DNA from: Paenibacillus larvae subsp. larvae
GTDB taxonomy: Bacteria; Bacillota; Bacilli; Paenibacillales; NBRC-103111
Reading direction: 5' to 3'
NCBI RefSeq assembly: GCF_002003265.1
Contig: NZ_CP019687.1
Span: 62,001 to 126,000 of the forward strand
DNA length: 64,000 bases
In this document: piece after piece, positions 55,691-64,000 of the stretch
Layout of the letters: each line of letters starts with the position of its first letter
Numbering within the stretch: position 1 is the stretch's first letter
The notes under the pieces: model-generated
What the model was told of the DNA's origin: nothing
Database searches by the model: none
The model's input: only the letters and a program-made list of their open reading frames with translations
Made by a program: the position numbers and the translations under genes

Positions 55691-55931
55691 GGAAAACACA
55701 GTAAGCTTTGAAGAAGCCATAGAGAAGCTGGAAGCCATTGTTGCCCGGCTTGAAAGCGGAGATGTTCCTCTTGAGCAGGCCATCGAGCTGTATCAGGAAG
55801 GAATGAAACTTTCCCATCTCTGTGGGAAAAAGTTGGAGCAGGTTGAAAAGAAAATAGACATGCTGGTAGAAAGTGAAGCCGGTCTGATCAAAAAGCCTTT
55901 CGAGCCTTCCTTGGGGGACAAGATCGAATGA
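55680..55931 (+). CDS. xseB: Exodeoxyribonuclease VII small subunit
   Basis: An 83-residue helical-hairpin protein (SFEEAIEKLEAIVARLESGD; VPLEQAIELYQEGMKLS) that wraps the XseA coiled coil. ATG 55680 is eight bases from GGAGGA and overlaps xseA by 11 bases. Its stop overlaps ispA (ATGA). Confidence 0.95.
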   Translation: MPNEENTVSFEEAIEKLEAIVARLESGDVPLEQAIELYQEGMKLSHLCGKKLEQVEKKIDMLVESEAGLIKKPFEPSLGDKIE

Positions 55932-56839
55932 GCATAAATAATATGGGGTCTATTCAAGCATATTTACAAACCCGTGCCCGCCAGGTTGAAGAAGCTCTGG
56001 AAGGGTCTTTGCCTGTACAATGGGAGTTTCCGGCTGATCTCCGGGAATCTATGCTTTATTCCTTAATGGCAGGAGGCAAACGAATCAGACCGGTCCTCGT
56101 ACTTGCAGCGGTAGAAAGCTTTGGACTAGCTCCTGAGAAGGTCATGCCGGTAGCCTGCGCTATTGAAATAATTCATACTTACTCCCTGATTCACGATGAT
56201 CTGCCGGCTATGGATAATGATGATTATCGTAGGGGCAAGCCGACTAACCATAAAAAATTCGGGGAGGCCATGGCTATTCTGGCGGGAGATGCTCTTCTGA
56301 CACATGCTTTTTACAGCGTGACACAAGCTGCCCGGCAAGGTGGTTTTTCTGCGGAACAGGTGCTGGCCGTTGTTGAGGAAATATCTGTCTACGCAGGAGC
56401 AAGAGGAATGGTCGGCGGACAAGCTGCCGATATGCAGGGAGTGCAGGGTATCACGCGGCTGGAAGAACTGGAGTACATTCATGCCTGCAAGACCAGTGAT
56501 CTGATTATATGCAGCTTACGTGCAGGAGCCATACTTGCCGGGGCGGATGAGAAGCAGCTGCGTGCGCTTACAGTCTTCGGTTCCTGTATCGGCATGGCCT
56601 TTCAAATTATGGATGATATACTTGACGTGGCCGGAGACGAAGCCAAGCTTGGAAAACCGGTGAAAAGTGACGAGAAACAGAAAAAGGTCACCTATCCTTA
56701 TTTTATTGGGCTTAAAGCATCCAGGGATAAAGTAAAAGGGTTGACGGAACAAGGAAAACAAGCGCTGCTTGAAGCAAATTTAAGCAACCCCGAATACTTA
56801 ATAGGAATCGCTGATTATCTTTTGCAAAGAGACCGTTGA
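55928..56839 (+). CDS. ispA: Farnesyl diphosphate synthase
   Basis: A 303-residue prenyltransferase condensing IPP with DMAPP/GPP. The first Asp-rich motif is IHDDLPAMDNDDYRRG and the second is QIMDDILDVAGD. GGKRIRPVL and GQAADMQG are also typical. It overlaps xseB by four bases. In Bacillus it is followed directly by dxs; here nearly 950 bp intervene. Confidence 0.95.
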   Translation: MSINNMGSIQAYLQTRARQVEEALEGSLPVQWEFPADLRESMLYSLMAGGKRIRPVLVLAAVESFGLAPEKVMPVACAIEIIHTYSLIHDDLPAMDNDDYRRGKPTNHKKFGEAMAILAGDALLTHAFYSVTQAARQGGFSAEQVLAVVEEISVYAGARGMVGGQAADMQGVQGITRLEELEYIHACKTSDLIICSLRAGAILAGADEKQLRALTVFGSCIGMAFQIMDDILDVAGDEAKLGKPVKSDEKQKKVTYPYFIGLKASRDKVKGLTEQGKQALLEANLSNPEYLIGIADYLLQRDR

Positions 56840-56925
56840 TCCCGCAAAGGGTGTCAGCCTTTGGTCTGATCATTCTGCTTTTAAAACAGGCCAGGCCTGT
56901 CTATGTTAGAAATGTCACGAAATTA

Positions 56926-56934
56926 TGTTATAAT
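56926..56934 (+). promoter_or_regulatory. Extended -10 promoter of the ispA-dxs intergenic RNA
   Basis: TGT-TATAAT (56926-56934) with a poor -35 element TTAGAA (56906-56911, 17-bp spacing). Transcription would start near 56941. Confidence 0.5.
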
Positions 56935-56935
56935 C

Positions 56936-57325
56936 GAGTATATCTGTTATGGAGTGGTACAGTATTCAGTCAGTCTACCGTTTCCGAGGGCGGACCTAAA
57001 AATTTGTTAAAGGGCACATCGATGAAGTTCCTGATGTTGGCTTCCGGCGCCCATTTGGGGGTTGATGCTGAATGAAACCATTCCCTTTAAAAGAGGCTAA
57101 GAAACGGTTAAAGGCTGCCTAGGAAAGCCCCTAGACTGTTCATGATTATGGGGCTTTCTGGGGATTATAGTGTGGACTGAGTGGTCATCTAGTCTGATGG
57201 CCGGCGGGCGGCATCAAGACAGACATGAAGGAAACCGCCCATTTGGCGACAAAAGGGTGTCCCGCTTGGGAAAACCTGCTGGACCTAAGCCACAGCGTTT
57301 ACTCGCGAGCCAACACTCTGATTCC
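56936..57325 (+). ncRNA. Structured non-coding region between ispA and dxs, possible OLE RNA homologue
   Basis: About 390 bases without a credible protein but with many local helices: GGTA/TACC (about 56955-56980), GGGC-ACATC/GATGT...GCCC around 57012-57052, GAAAGCCCC/GGGGCTTTC (57123-57158), GGTCATC/GATGGCC (57182-57201), GGGCGG/CCGCCC (57206-57241), and TCCC/GGGA inside GGT/ACC (57257-57286). It lies in the ispA-dxs interval, which in other Firmicutes holds OLE RNA followed by a membrane partner gene. A decayed membrane-protein gene follows here too. The identification as OLE rests on locus and structure, not on recalled sequence. Confidence 0.45.
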
Positions 57326-57641
57326 ATGACTTTTATCATGTTTTTCTTATTCTTGGATGTGTTACATTCGTTTTTGAAGATCCCGTTTTATTTCCCCGTC
57401 ATGCCTGCTGCCTTTAAAGGAGCGGCTTTGTTGTTTATTGTTTCCTTTTTTGGACATGGGAGTTGAAAAATGAGATTTTCTTGGAAGTACTCCATCAAAT
57501 AGAGTATTTTTATCAATTGTAACTTTTATTTTAGCTTGTATATTTAATAGTCGTTTCCACCACCATGCTCGAAGGTTTTCCTTGGGGTATCGGAATGCTG
57601 ATTGTTTTACTTTTAATCAGTTCGGTGTATTTTTTGATTTA
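57326..57641 (+). pseudogene. Decayed small membrane-protein gene between the RNA and dxs
   Basis: ATG 57326 opens MTFIMFFLFLDVLHSFLKI and PVMPAAFKGAALLFIVSFFG, then stops at about 57466. The next frame continues EIFLEVLHQIEYFYQL, two stop codons, LVYLIVVSTTMLEGFPWGIG and MLIVLLLISSVYFLI before TAA near 57641. Three or four helices are thus spread over two frames with internal stops. Its place after the structured RNA suggests a relic of the OLE-associated membrane protein OapA, but I cannot confirm homology by eye. Confidence 0.4.
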
Positions 57642-57780
57642 ATTGACCTTCGTTATCCACCATTCGACGGCAATCGTACTTTTTATAGGAAAGTATTTTA
57701 TGTTATAGAAAATAAATTCGGAATACGCATTTTTGCTAATAAAAAGCAAAAAACACAAAGCGGAAAGCGAGGAAACAAGC

Positions 57781-59673
57781 GTGCTGCTCGATCGAATCAA
57801 TCAGCCTGATGATCTAAAGGGATTATCCCTTGAAGAATTGGAACAGCTGTCCGGGGAGATCCGCCAATTTCTTATCGAAAAGCTGTCCCTTTCCGGCGGT
57901 CATCTGTCTTCCAACTTAGGTATAGTAGAGCTTACCATTGCCCTTCATACGTTATACAACAGTCCGAAAGACAAGTTCATTTTTGATGTGGGCCACCAGT
58001 CTTATGTCCATAAAATTTTGACAGGTCGGAAGGATCAATTTGATACACTGCGCAAGTATAAGGGCATGTGCGGCTTTATCAAGCGTTCGGAAAGCGAACA
58101 TGATATTTGGGAGGCGGGACATAGCAGTACCTCGCTTTCAGCTGCGATGGGGATGGCGGTTGCCCGGGATTTTAGAGGGGAGAAGGATAAAATTATCGCC
58201 ATTATTGGAGACGGAGCCATGACCGGAGGAATGGCCCTTGAAGCCATGAACCACATAGGGCATGAACAACGGAAGATGATGGTTATCCTGAACGATAATG
58301 AGATGTCCATTGCCCCGAATGTAGGTGCTCTCCATAATTATTTGACAAAAATTCGTTCCGACAAGCATTACCGCAAGGCCAAAGAAGAAGTGGAAAGTCT
58401 GCTGAAGAAAATTCCGGCTATAGGCGGAACGCTTGCCAAAACAGCAGAGAAATTCAAGGACAGCCTGAAATATCTGCTTGTTTCCGGAGTCTGGTTTGAG
58501 GAACTCGGATTTAAATATTTTGGCCCTGTTGACGGTCACAATATCCATCAGCTGATGGAGACAATGAAACAGGCTGAACGTGTGGACGGGCCAGTCTTGA
58601 TTCATGTTGTGACGAAGAAGGGAAAAGGCTATACACCGGCTGAGAAGGATTCGCACAAATGGCATGGAGCCGGTCCTTACAAAATTGAGTCAGGGCAGAT
58701 CCTGAAATCTGTCGGAAACCCCATGTATACGGAAGTGTTCGGAAATACCCTGATTGAACTGGCTGAAAAGGATGACCGAATTGTCACCATTACACCTGCA
58801 ATGCCAGGCGGATCAGGACTTATGAAATTTGCCGAACGCTTTCCGGATCGTATGGTCGATGTAGGAATCGCTGAACAGCATGCGGCTACATTCAGTGCAG
58901 GTCTTGCCACTGAAGGGCTGAAACCGGTATTTGCCGTTTATTCCACTTTCATGCAGCGGGCTTATGACCAGATCGTACATGATATTTGCCGCCCGAATCT
59001 GAACGTGACGTTTGCCATTGACCGCGCCGGCTTCGTCGGTCCTGACGGGGAAACCCATCAAGGGGTATTTGATATCGGATTTATGCGGACACTGCCTAAT
59101 ATGGTGCTGATGATGCCCAAGGATGAGAACGAGCTTCGGCATATGATGAAGACGGCTCTTGAGTATGATGACGGACCCATCGCTTACCGTTACGCCCGAA
59201 CCAACGGACTAGGCCTTGAATTGGATAAAGAGCTGAGATCCATTCCTATCGGAAGCTGGGAAGTGATCCGTGAAGGTCAGTCCGCCGCCGTATTGGCAGT
59301 AGGGCCTATGGTTCAAGTAGCAGAGGAAGCTGCTGAACAGCTTATAAAAGACGGGATTCAGCTTAGAGTGATTAATGCGCGGTTCATTAAACCTATGGAT
59401 GAAGCGATGCTGCTTCAGTTGGCACAGGAGAATCTTCCTTTGATTACTTTGGAAGAAGGGGCTCAGCTGGGAGGATTCGGCAGCGGTGTATTGGAATTTT
59501 ATGCGGAGCAAGGCATCTATGGAATGCGAATCAAGACCATGGGGGTACCGGATTATTTTGTCGAGCATGGCTCTATCAGAGAGCAGCGCTGCGAAGTCGG
59601 ACTCACATCTGATAATATCATTCTTCAAGTAAAGTCTTTTTTATCAAGAAGGCATAATAAACGAGCCCAATAA
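57781..59673 (+). CDS. dxs: 1-deoxy-D-xylulose-5-phosphate synthase
   Basis: A 630-residue thiamine-diphosphate enzyme catalysing the first step of the MEP isoprenoid pathway. Motifs: [15 protein letters not shown], the ThDP motif [18 protein letters not shown]...[12 protein letters not shown], and the transketolase segment [16 protein letters not shown] 57781 lies seven bases from GCGAGGA and aligns with the family start [15 protein letters not shown]. An earlier frame start at 57733 would lie in the decayed region. Confidence 0.95.
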   Translation: MLLDRINQPDDLKGLSLEELEQLSGEIRQFLIEKLSLSGGHLSSNLGIVELTIALHTLYNSPKDKFIFDVGHQSYVHKILTGRKDQFDTLRKYKGMCGFIKRSESEHDIWEAGHSSTSLSAAMGMAVARDFRGEKDKIIAIIGDGAMTGGMALEAMNHIGHEQRKMMVILNDNEMSIAPNVGALHNYLTKIRSDKHYRKAKEEVESLLKKIPAIGGTLAKTAEKFKDSLKYLLVSGVWFEELGFKYFGPVDGHNIHQLMETMKQAERVDGPVLIHVVTKKGKGYTPAEKDSHKWHGAGPYKIESGQILKSVGNPMYTEVFGNTLIELAEKDDRIVTITPAMPGGSGLMKFAERFPDRMVDVGIAEQHAATFSAGLATEGLKPVFAVYSTFMQRAYDQIVHDICRPNLNVTFAIDRAGFVGPDGETHQGVFDIGFMRTLPNMVLMMPKDENELRHMMKTALEYDDGPIAYRYARTNGLGLELDKELRSIPIGSWEVIREGQSAAVLAVGPMVQVAEEAAEQLIKDGIQLRVINARFIKPMDEAMLLQLAQENLPLITLEEGAQLGGFGSGVLEFYAEQGIYGMRIKTMGVPDYFVEHGSIREQRCEVGLTSDNIILQVKSFLSRRHNKRAQ

Positions 59674-59714
59674 CCCGATCCTTCAAACCCCAGAATAGAA
59701 TACAGGAGATGGCA

Positions 59715-60551
59715 ATGTCAGATAAAGAACGTATTGATGTGCTTCTAGTGGAGCAGGGATATTATGAAAGCAGGGAAAAAGCCAAGGCCGCCATCATGGC
59801 AGGCCTTGTTTTTGTGAATGAAGAATCTGTGGACAAACCAGGGATAAAAATATGCCGGAAAGCGGATATACGGGTGAAAGGAGCTGTTCACCCTTATGTC
59901 AGCCGCGGAGGTTTGAAACTGGAAAAGGCGTTAAAACTGTTTTCGATAGACGTTACAGGGGCTGTGATGCTTGATATCGGATCTTCAACGGGAGGATTTA
60001 CCGATTGCGCACTGCAGCATGGAGCTTCCTATGTATATGCTATTGATGTGGGATATAACCAGCTTGACTGGTCATTGCGGAGTGATGAACGTGTAAATGT
60101 GATGGAACGAACCAATTTCCGCTATTTGACTTCGGCTGATTTACAGGGGCCGAAACCGAATTTTGCTACGATTGACGTCTCCTTCATCTCTTTAAAAATC
60201 ATTCTCCCTCCCCTTAAGCAAATACTGGGGAATTTTGGAGAAGTGGTTGCTTTAATTAAACCCCAATTTGAAGCCGGGCGGGAAAAAGTAGGTAAATCCG
60301 GGGTTGTGCGTGATCCGGCTGTACATGTGCAGGTTATTGAAGAAGTGGTTGAGTTTGCTGAAACTATTGGTTTTTTTATGAAAGGACTAACCTTTTCTCC
60401 CATAACCGGCGGTGAAGGAAATATTGAGTTTCTGGTCTATCTTGCCTGCAACCCGGAAGACCCTTTAATCGTAAAAGAAACTATACAGGCAGCTGCCAAG
60501 CAGGTGGTTCAAGAATCCGGGGCACTGCGGCCGGGAAACTCATCTTCATGA
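59715..60551 (+). CDS. yqxC: TlyA-family rRNA 2'-O-methyltransferase / hemolysin-like protein (YqxC)
   Basis: A 278-residue protein with an N-terminal S4 RNA-binding domain (KERIDVLLVEQGYYESREKA) and an FtsJ-like SAM methyltransferase domain (MLDIGSSTGGFTDCALQHGA; YAIDVGYNQLDW; LIKPQFEAGREKVGKSGVVRD-type Lys). ATG 59715 is seven bases from CAGGAG; 59709 is too close. Position before ahrC matches Bacillus yqxC. Confidence 0.92.
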   Translation: MSDKERIDVLLVEQGYYESREKAKAAIMAGLVFVNEESVDKPGIKICRKADIRVKGAVHPYVSRGGLKLEKALKLFSIDVTGAVMLDIGSSTGGFTDCALQHGASYVYAIDVGYNQLDWSLRSDERVNVMERTNFRYLTSADLQGPKPNFATIDVSFISLKIILPPLKQILGNFGEVVALIKPQFEAGREKVGKSGVVRDPAVHVQVIEEVVEFAETIGFFMKGLTFSPITGGEGNIEFLVYLACNPEDPLIVKETIQAAAKQVVQESGALRPGNSSS

Positions 60552-60625
60552 TGAGTTTTCATACTTCTTAAGGAAAAAAGGGTTTTTCCCCTCGTCCTAG
60601 AAATAATAAGGCGAGGTGATCCGCG

Positions 60626-61087
60626 GTGCAAAGTGGTGATTTATTTGTTACATTACTGGTTGTGACCGTAATTGTGTCCTGGTTAACCCTGCGTTTTCGA
60701 AGGTGGCTTGATGTTCCTGTAAAGCAAAATATGCCGATTCCTCTTGCCAAGGAGCCAGTACCCGAGGACGAAGTAGTGGAGTTGCTTGAAGGTGCCGGTT
60801 TTAATGTTCTTTCAGGGAAAATAAAGGTTCCCATTCTCATCACTGTTAACGACACCGAGGATCTGCAAAGCCGACTTTATCTGGATTATTTTGCTGAAAA
60901 AAATGATAAACTGTATGTAGTGAAAAAGGCCAGGGAGAGAAAACCAATGGAGTTGACAGGAACATCTGTTCGTGATACGCTACTAATCTATCAGTTGTTA
61001 TATCCGGAAACGGATGGAGTATTATATGTGGATATGAATCAGCTAAAAATAAAAAAAATAACGTTTCAATTAGAGGTGCAGGAATGA
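60626..61087 (+). CDS. Conserved hypothetical membrane-anchored protein
   Basis: A 153-residue protein with one N-terminal helix ([19 protein letters not shown], about 6-24) and a soluble alpha/beta remainder with many charged residues ([20 protein letters not shown]). No family was recognised. GTG 60626 follows GAGGTG, and the stop overlaps ahrC by four bases, so it is cotranscribed with the arginine repressor. In Bacillus no such gene sits here. Confidence 0.8.
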   Translation: MQSGDLFVTLLVVTVIVSWLTLRFRRWLDVPVKQNMPIPLAKEPVPEDEVVELLEGAGFNVLSGKIKVPILITVNDTEDLQSRLYLDYFAEKNDKLYVVKKARERKPMELTGTSVRDTLLIYQLLYPETDGVLYVDMNQLKIKKITFQLEVQE

Positions 61088-61530
61088 AAGGACAACGCCA
61101 TGTCAAGATCAGAGAAATTATAACGAATAATGAGATTGAAACCCAGGATGAACTGGTGGAGTCCCTCCGGCAGTCCGGGTTTAATGTGACGCAAGCGACT
61201 GTCTCCAGGGATATTAAAGAGCTGCATTTGATTAAAGTGCCTCTTCCTGATGGCCGGTACAAATATTCGATGCCGGCAGATCAGCGTTTTAATCCAGTGC
61301 AGCGGTTAAAGCGGGCCTTGGCGGACCATTTCGTTCAAATTGATTATACGGAAAATATGATTGTCATGAAGTGCCTTCCTGGTACAGCTAATACCATATG
61401 TGCTCTAATTGATAACATGGAGTGGTCTGAAATAATGGGTTCCATTTGCGGAGATGATACAGTTTTGCTTATTATCCGCAATAAAGAACAAACCTCTCAT
61501 GTAGTCAACCAAATATTATCCTTAATGTAA
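61084..61530 (+). CDS. ahrC: Arginine repressor
   Basis: A 148-residue ArgR/AhrC regulator. The winged helix includes [20 protein letters not shown] (about 34-53). The hexamerisation and arginine-binding domain contains the [11 protein letters not shown] and CGDDTVLLI motifs. It lies upstream of recN as in Bacillus. Confidence 0.95.
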   Translation: MKGQRHVKIREIITNNEIETQDELVESLRQSGFNVTQATVSRDIKELHLIKVPLPDGRYKYSMPADQRFNPVQRLKRALADHFVQIDYTENMIVMKCLPGTANTICALIDNMEWSEIMGSICGDDTVLLIIRNKEQTSHVVNQILSLM

Positions 61531-61543
61531 GGTAGGAGAATGT

Positions 61544-63274
61544 ATGCTTACAGAGCTGTCAATCCGTAATTTAGCGGTAGTCGAGTATGTTCATTTGGTG
61601 TTCCGCCAAGGTTTTCATGTGCTTACAGGAGAAACCGGAGCAGGAAAATCGATGATTATCGATGCGCTCGGGTTAATTGTAGGAGGCAGAAGTTCTTCAG
61701 AGCTGGTCCGCCATGGGTGTGACAGGACAGAGATTGAAGCCGTATTTGAGCTGCCCGTTTCTCACCCCGTATGGGAGGTTCTGGACAAGCTGGGGATTAT
61801 GGCCCGGACAGACGAACAATTAATTATCCGCAGAGATGTAACGGCTCAAGGTAAAAGCTCCAGCCGCATTAACGGCCAGCTTGTGAATCTGACAATGCTC
61901 CGTGAAGTTGGAAATTGGCTGGTGAACCTTCATGGACAGCACGAGCATCAATCCTTACTTAAAGTAGAAGAACATATTCATCAGCTTGATGTGTATGGTG
62001 AAAGGGAAATAGGGAAAGCTAAAGCCGATTACCAAAAAACATACAATATTTATATAAAGCTTCGCCGGGAGCTTTCCGAACTGGAGGAAAACAGTAAACA
62101 ATCTCTGCAAATGCTTGATTTATACAGGTTTCAGATTGAGGAGATTGCGGCGGCCGGGCTGAAGGAAGGAGAAGACCTTTGGCTGCAGGACGAGAAGCGC
62201 AAATTGTCCAATGCCGAAAAACTGTATCAGCATGTCGCCGAATCTTATGATCTCATTTACGGAGGCAACCAGGGGCTGGATGCAATCAGTGGTGTTGTTC
62301 ATAAACTTCAGGACATCACCAGACTGGATGCCAGACAACTTGAGCCTTTGCTAGAGCAAATTCAATCTGCATTTTATCAGCTTGAAGATGCCGCATATCA
62401 GCTTCGGGATTACCGGGATCAAGTGGAATTCAATCCGGACAGGCTGCAAGAAATTGAGGAGAGATTAGACCTTATTGCTAATTTACGCCGGAAGTATGGA
62501 GACGATGTATCAGAAATTCTGGAATATATGGATAAAATCAAGCGGGAACTGGATTTAATCGAGAATAAAGATGAAGTCATCCAGAAAGTCAAGGAACAAT
62601 TGTTAAAGCAGGAAGAAGAGCTTATTCATAAAGCGGTCAGGCTTTCTTCCGTAAGAAAACAAGTTGCCAAGCAGCTGGCTCTGGAAATAGAGTCAGAACT
62701 GAAAGATCTCCATATGGAGAGAACCCAGTTCGAGATTCATATCGAATCCGTCTCGGACCCAAAAGGAATAGAAGTAAATGGGGAACTGCTCAAATTTACA
62801 CGCGAAGGAATAGATGAAGTTGAATTTCTTATGGCGCCCAATCCCGGGGAACCCCTTCGCGGCTTAAGTAAAATTGCTTCAGGTGGGGAGTTATCACGTA
62901 TTATGCTCGCACTTAAAGCGATATTTGCCCGAATGGAGCAGATACCGGTTCTTATTTTTGACGAAGTGGATACCGGGGTGAGCGGCAGGGCGGCTCAGGC
63001 TATTGCGGAGAAATTATCTTACTTATCTGAAAACTGTCAGGTGTTTTCCATCACTCATCTTCCGCAAGTGGCTTGTATGGCTGATGTTCATTTTTACATT
63101 CATAAAGAAATTCATGATGACCGGACTTTTACCAAAGTGGAAGATTTGAACGAAAATGGACGAATTCGAGAGCTTGCACGAATGCTAGGCGGCGTAGAAG
63201 TTACGGATACAACCTTACATCATGCACAAGAAATGATTGACATGGCAAAAGTCAAAAAAACAAGGAATGTCTAG
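61544..63274 (+). CDS. recN: DNA repair protein RecN
   Basis: A 576-residue SMC-like ATPase acting early at double-strand breaks. Walker A is TGETGAGKSMIIDALGL (residues about 29-45), the signature KIASGGELSRIMLALK and Walker B VLIFDEVDTGVSG. Long coiled coils occupy the middle (about 150-370). ATG 61544 follows GGTAGGAG. It is intact. Confidence 0.97.
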   Translation: MLTELSIRNLAVVEYVHLVFRQGFHVLTGETGAGKSMIIDALGLIVGGRSSSELVRHGCDRTEIEAVFELPVSHPVWEVLDKLGIMARTDEQLIIRRDVTAQGKSSSRINGQLVNLTMLREVGNWLVNLHGQHEHQSLLKVEEHIHQLDVYGEREIGKAKADYQKTYNIYIKLRRELSELEENSKQSLQMLDLYRFQIEEIAAAGLKEGEDLWLQDEKRKLSNAEKLYQHVAESYDLIYGGNQGLDAISGVVHKLQDITRLDARQLEPLLEQIQSAFYQLEDAAYQLRDYRDQVEFNPDRLQEIEERLDLIANLRRKYGDDVSEILEYMDKIKRELDLIENKDEVIQKVKEQLLKQEEELIHKAVRLSSVRKQVAKQLALEIESELKDLHMERTQFEIHIESVSDPKGIEVNGELLKFTREGIDEVEFLMAPNPGEPLRGLSKIASGGELSRIMLALKAIFARMEQIPVLIFDEVDTGVSGRAAQAIAEKLSYLSENCQVFSITHLPQVACMADVHFYIHKEIHDDRTFTKVEDLNENGRIRELARMLGGVEVTDTTLHHAQEMIDMAKVKKTRNV

Positions 63275-63351
63275 TGGAATCAGACATCATTTGCAGTTAT
63301 AAAACAGCGGGTCAGCGGTTACCTTATAGGTACGCCAATGACAAGATCGGC

Positions 63352-63392
63352 GCGGCTTTCTTCCTGACAGGGAGAAGCCGCTCTTCTCTTGT
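63352..63392 (+). terminator. Terminator after recN
   Basis: GCGGCTT (63352-63358) pairs with AAGCCGC (63375-63381), with further pairing inside, followed by TCTTCTCTTGTT. Confidence 0.7.
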
Positions 63393-63423
63393 TAAGCCAC
63401 AAGAAGCAAAAGGAGCGTGGTTG

Positions 63424-64000
63424 ATGTTGAAAAAAGACCAAATAAGAAAATGGATTGGTCTAATGCTCGTTTTCTTCGTGTGCCTGGTAAGTTTTTCGAC
63501 CCCGTTCCAGAATTTTGCCTCATTCCCTGAAACATTAAGAATTTTCAGCGGTCAAGGCAAACAGCTACACCTTACGATGCCGGTTCATGCCCAACTGAAA
63601 GTGGTTGACCCGAACATTGTTCAGGTGAACGGTCAGGCGCAGCACTCATTTCAAGTTAATTTGAAAAATCCCATCTCATTGCAGTCGGGTCATTCAGGTC
63701 AAACGGAAATGCAGTTAAACTTATTTGGCCGAATCCCCCTCAAGACTGTCAAGGTGCAAGTCGTACCGGATCTTAAAGTCATTCCCGGGGGACAAACTAT
63801 TGGCGTCAAGATTAAATCGGCAGGTATCCTTGTAGTGGGGCATCATTTGGTTACGGCCGATAAAGGACAAAAAATATCTCCTGGAGAGGAAGCTAAAATT
63901 CATGTAGGTGATTATATCACCCACATTAATGGAAATCCTTCCAACGATGTTACTAAAATTGCCCGAATCGTAAACGAAGCCGGCAAAAGTTCTAAGCCGC
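63424..64000 (+). CDS. spoIVB: SpoIVB serine peptidase, N-terminal part (runs off the window)
   Basis: 192 residues are visible, open to the right edge. A signal anchor (WIGLMLVFFVCLVSFS, about 10-25) is followed by the BofC-like/PDZ region with LKVIPGGQTIGVKI, VVGHHLVTADKG and EEAKIHVGDYITHINGNPSN. SpoIVB is secreted by the forespore and triggers SigK activation through SpoIVF. The catalytic Ser region lies beyond the window. ATG 63424 follows AAAAGGAG. spo0A is expected next. Confidence 0.93.
   Translation, partial: MLKKDQIRKWIGLMLVFFVCLVSFSTPFQNFASFPETLRIFSGQGKQLHLTMPVHAQLKVVDPNIVQVNGQAQHSFQVNLKNPISLQSGHSGQTEMQLNLFGRIPLKTVKVQVVPDLKVIPGGQTIGVKIKSAGILVVGHHLVTADKGQKISPGEEAKIHVGDYITHINGNPSNDVTKIARIVNEAGKSSKP

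Noticed and set aside
57123-57158. GAAAGCCCC/GGGGCTTTC as a terminator
   Set aside because: No T run follows and strong helices continue downstream, so it was treated as an internal stem of the structured region.

Overview
The window comes from a low-to-moderate GC, endospore-forming member of the Bacillales. The Paenibacillaceae fit best. The evidence is a complete spoIIIAA-AH operon, a gerA-type germination operon, spore photoproduct lyase, spoIVB, Gly and Met T-boxes, GTG/TTG starts with strong AGGAGG sites, and the yqhQ-yqhR-aroQ-pepP-efp ... yqhV-spoIIIA-accBC-yqhY ... nusB-folD-xseAB-ispA-dxs-yqxC-ahrC-recN-spoIVB order of the Bacillus lineage. The species cannot be fixed from sequence alone.

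Layout. 0-5 kb: LTA-synthase-like sulfatase, a LacI-family regulator with a fructokinase, and a small zinc-finger protein. 5-10 kb: T-box-controlled glyQS, a broken response regulator, topB, and dps behind a PerR-like box. 10-18 kb: glcDF (glycolate/lactate oxidase) behind a LutR-like operator, a broken RpiR regulator, a polysaccharide deacetylase, an IS3-family remnant and a broken Na+:alanine symporter. 18-25 kb: quinone oxidoreductase, a divergent deacetylase and the gerA/B/C operon. 24-32 kb: metal homeostasis (zur, yidD, then znuA-znuC-znuB behind a consensus promoter with Zur boxes), T-box metG, ccdA and splB. 32-37 kb: YitT-type protein, mntR, patatin, the yqhQ pair and yqhR. 37-43 kb: aroQ, pepP, efp, then an inserted block of lysC, a DUF441 gene and comB-comA (sulfolactate). 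43-49 kb: yqhV and spoIIIAA-AH. 49-64 kb: accBC, Asp23-family genes, nusB, folD, xseAB, ispA, a structured non-coding region, dxs, tlyA-type methylase, ahrC, recN and the start of spoIVB.

Three things stand out. (1) Between ispA and dxs about 390 bp are rich in stable helices behind an extended -10 promoter and are followed by a decayed membrane-protein gene. This is the locus where OLE RNA and its membrane partner sit in other Firmicutes, so a divergent or relic OLE is the best guess. (2) Two pairs of dispersed intergenic repeats occur, each just upstream of a terminator. (3) Eight genes are broken by a single missing base, at least six explicable by a G (coding-strand) homopolymer one base short. 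This looks more like sequencing undercall than biology, but pseudogenisation is not excluded.

The genes largely serve sporulation and germination, metal and redox homeostasis, and core isoprenoid, folate, lipid and DNA-repair metabolism.
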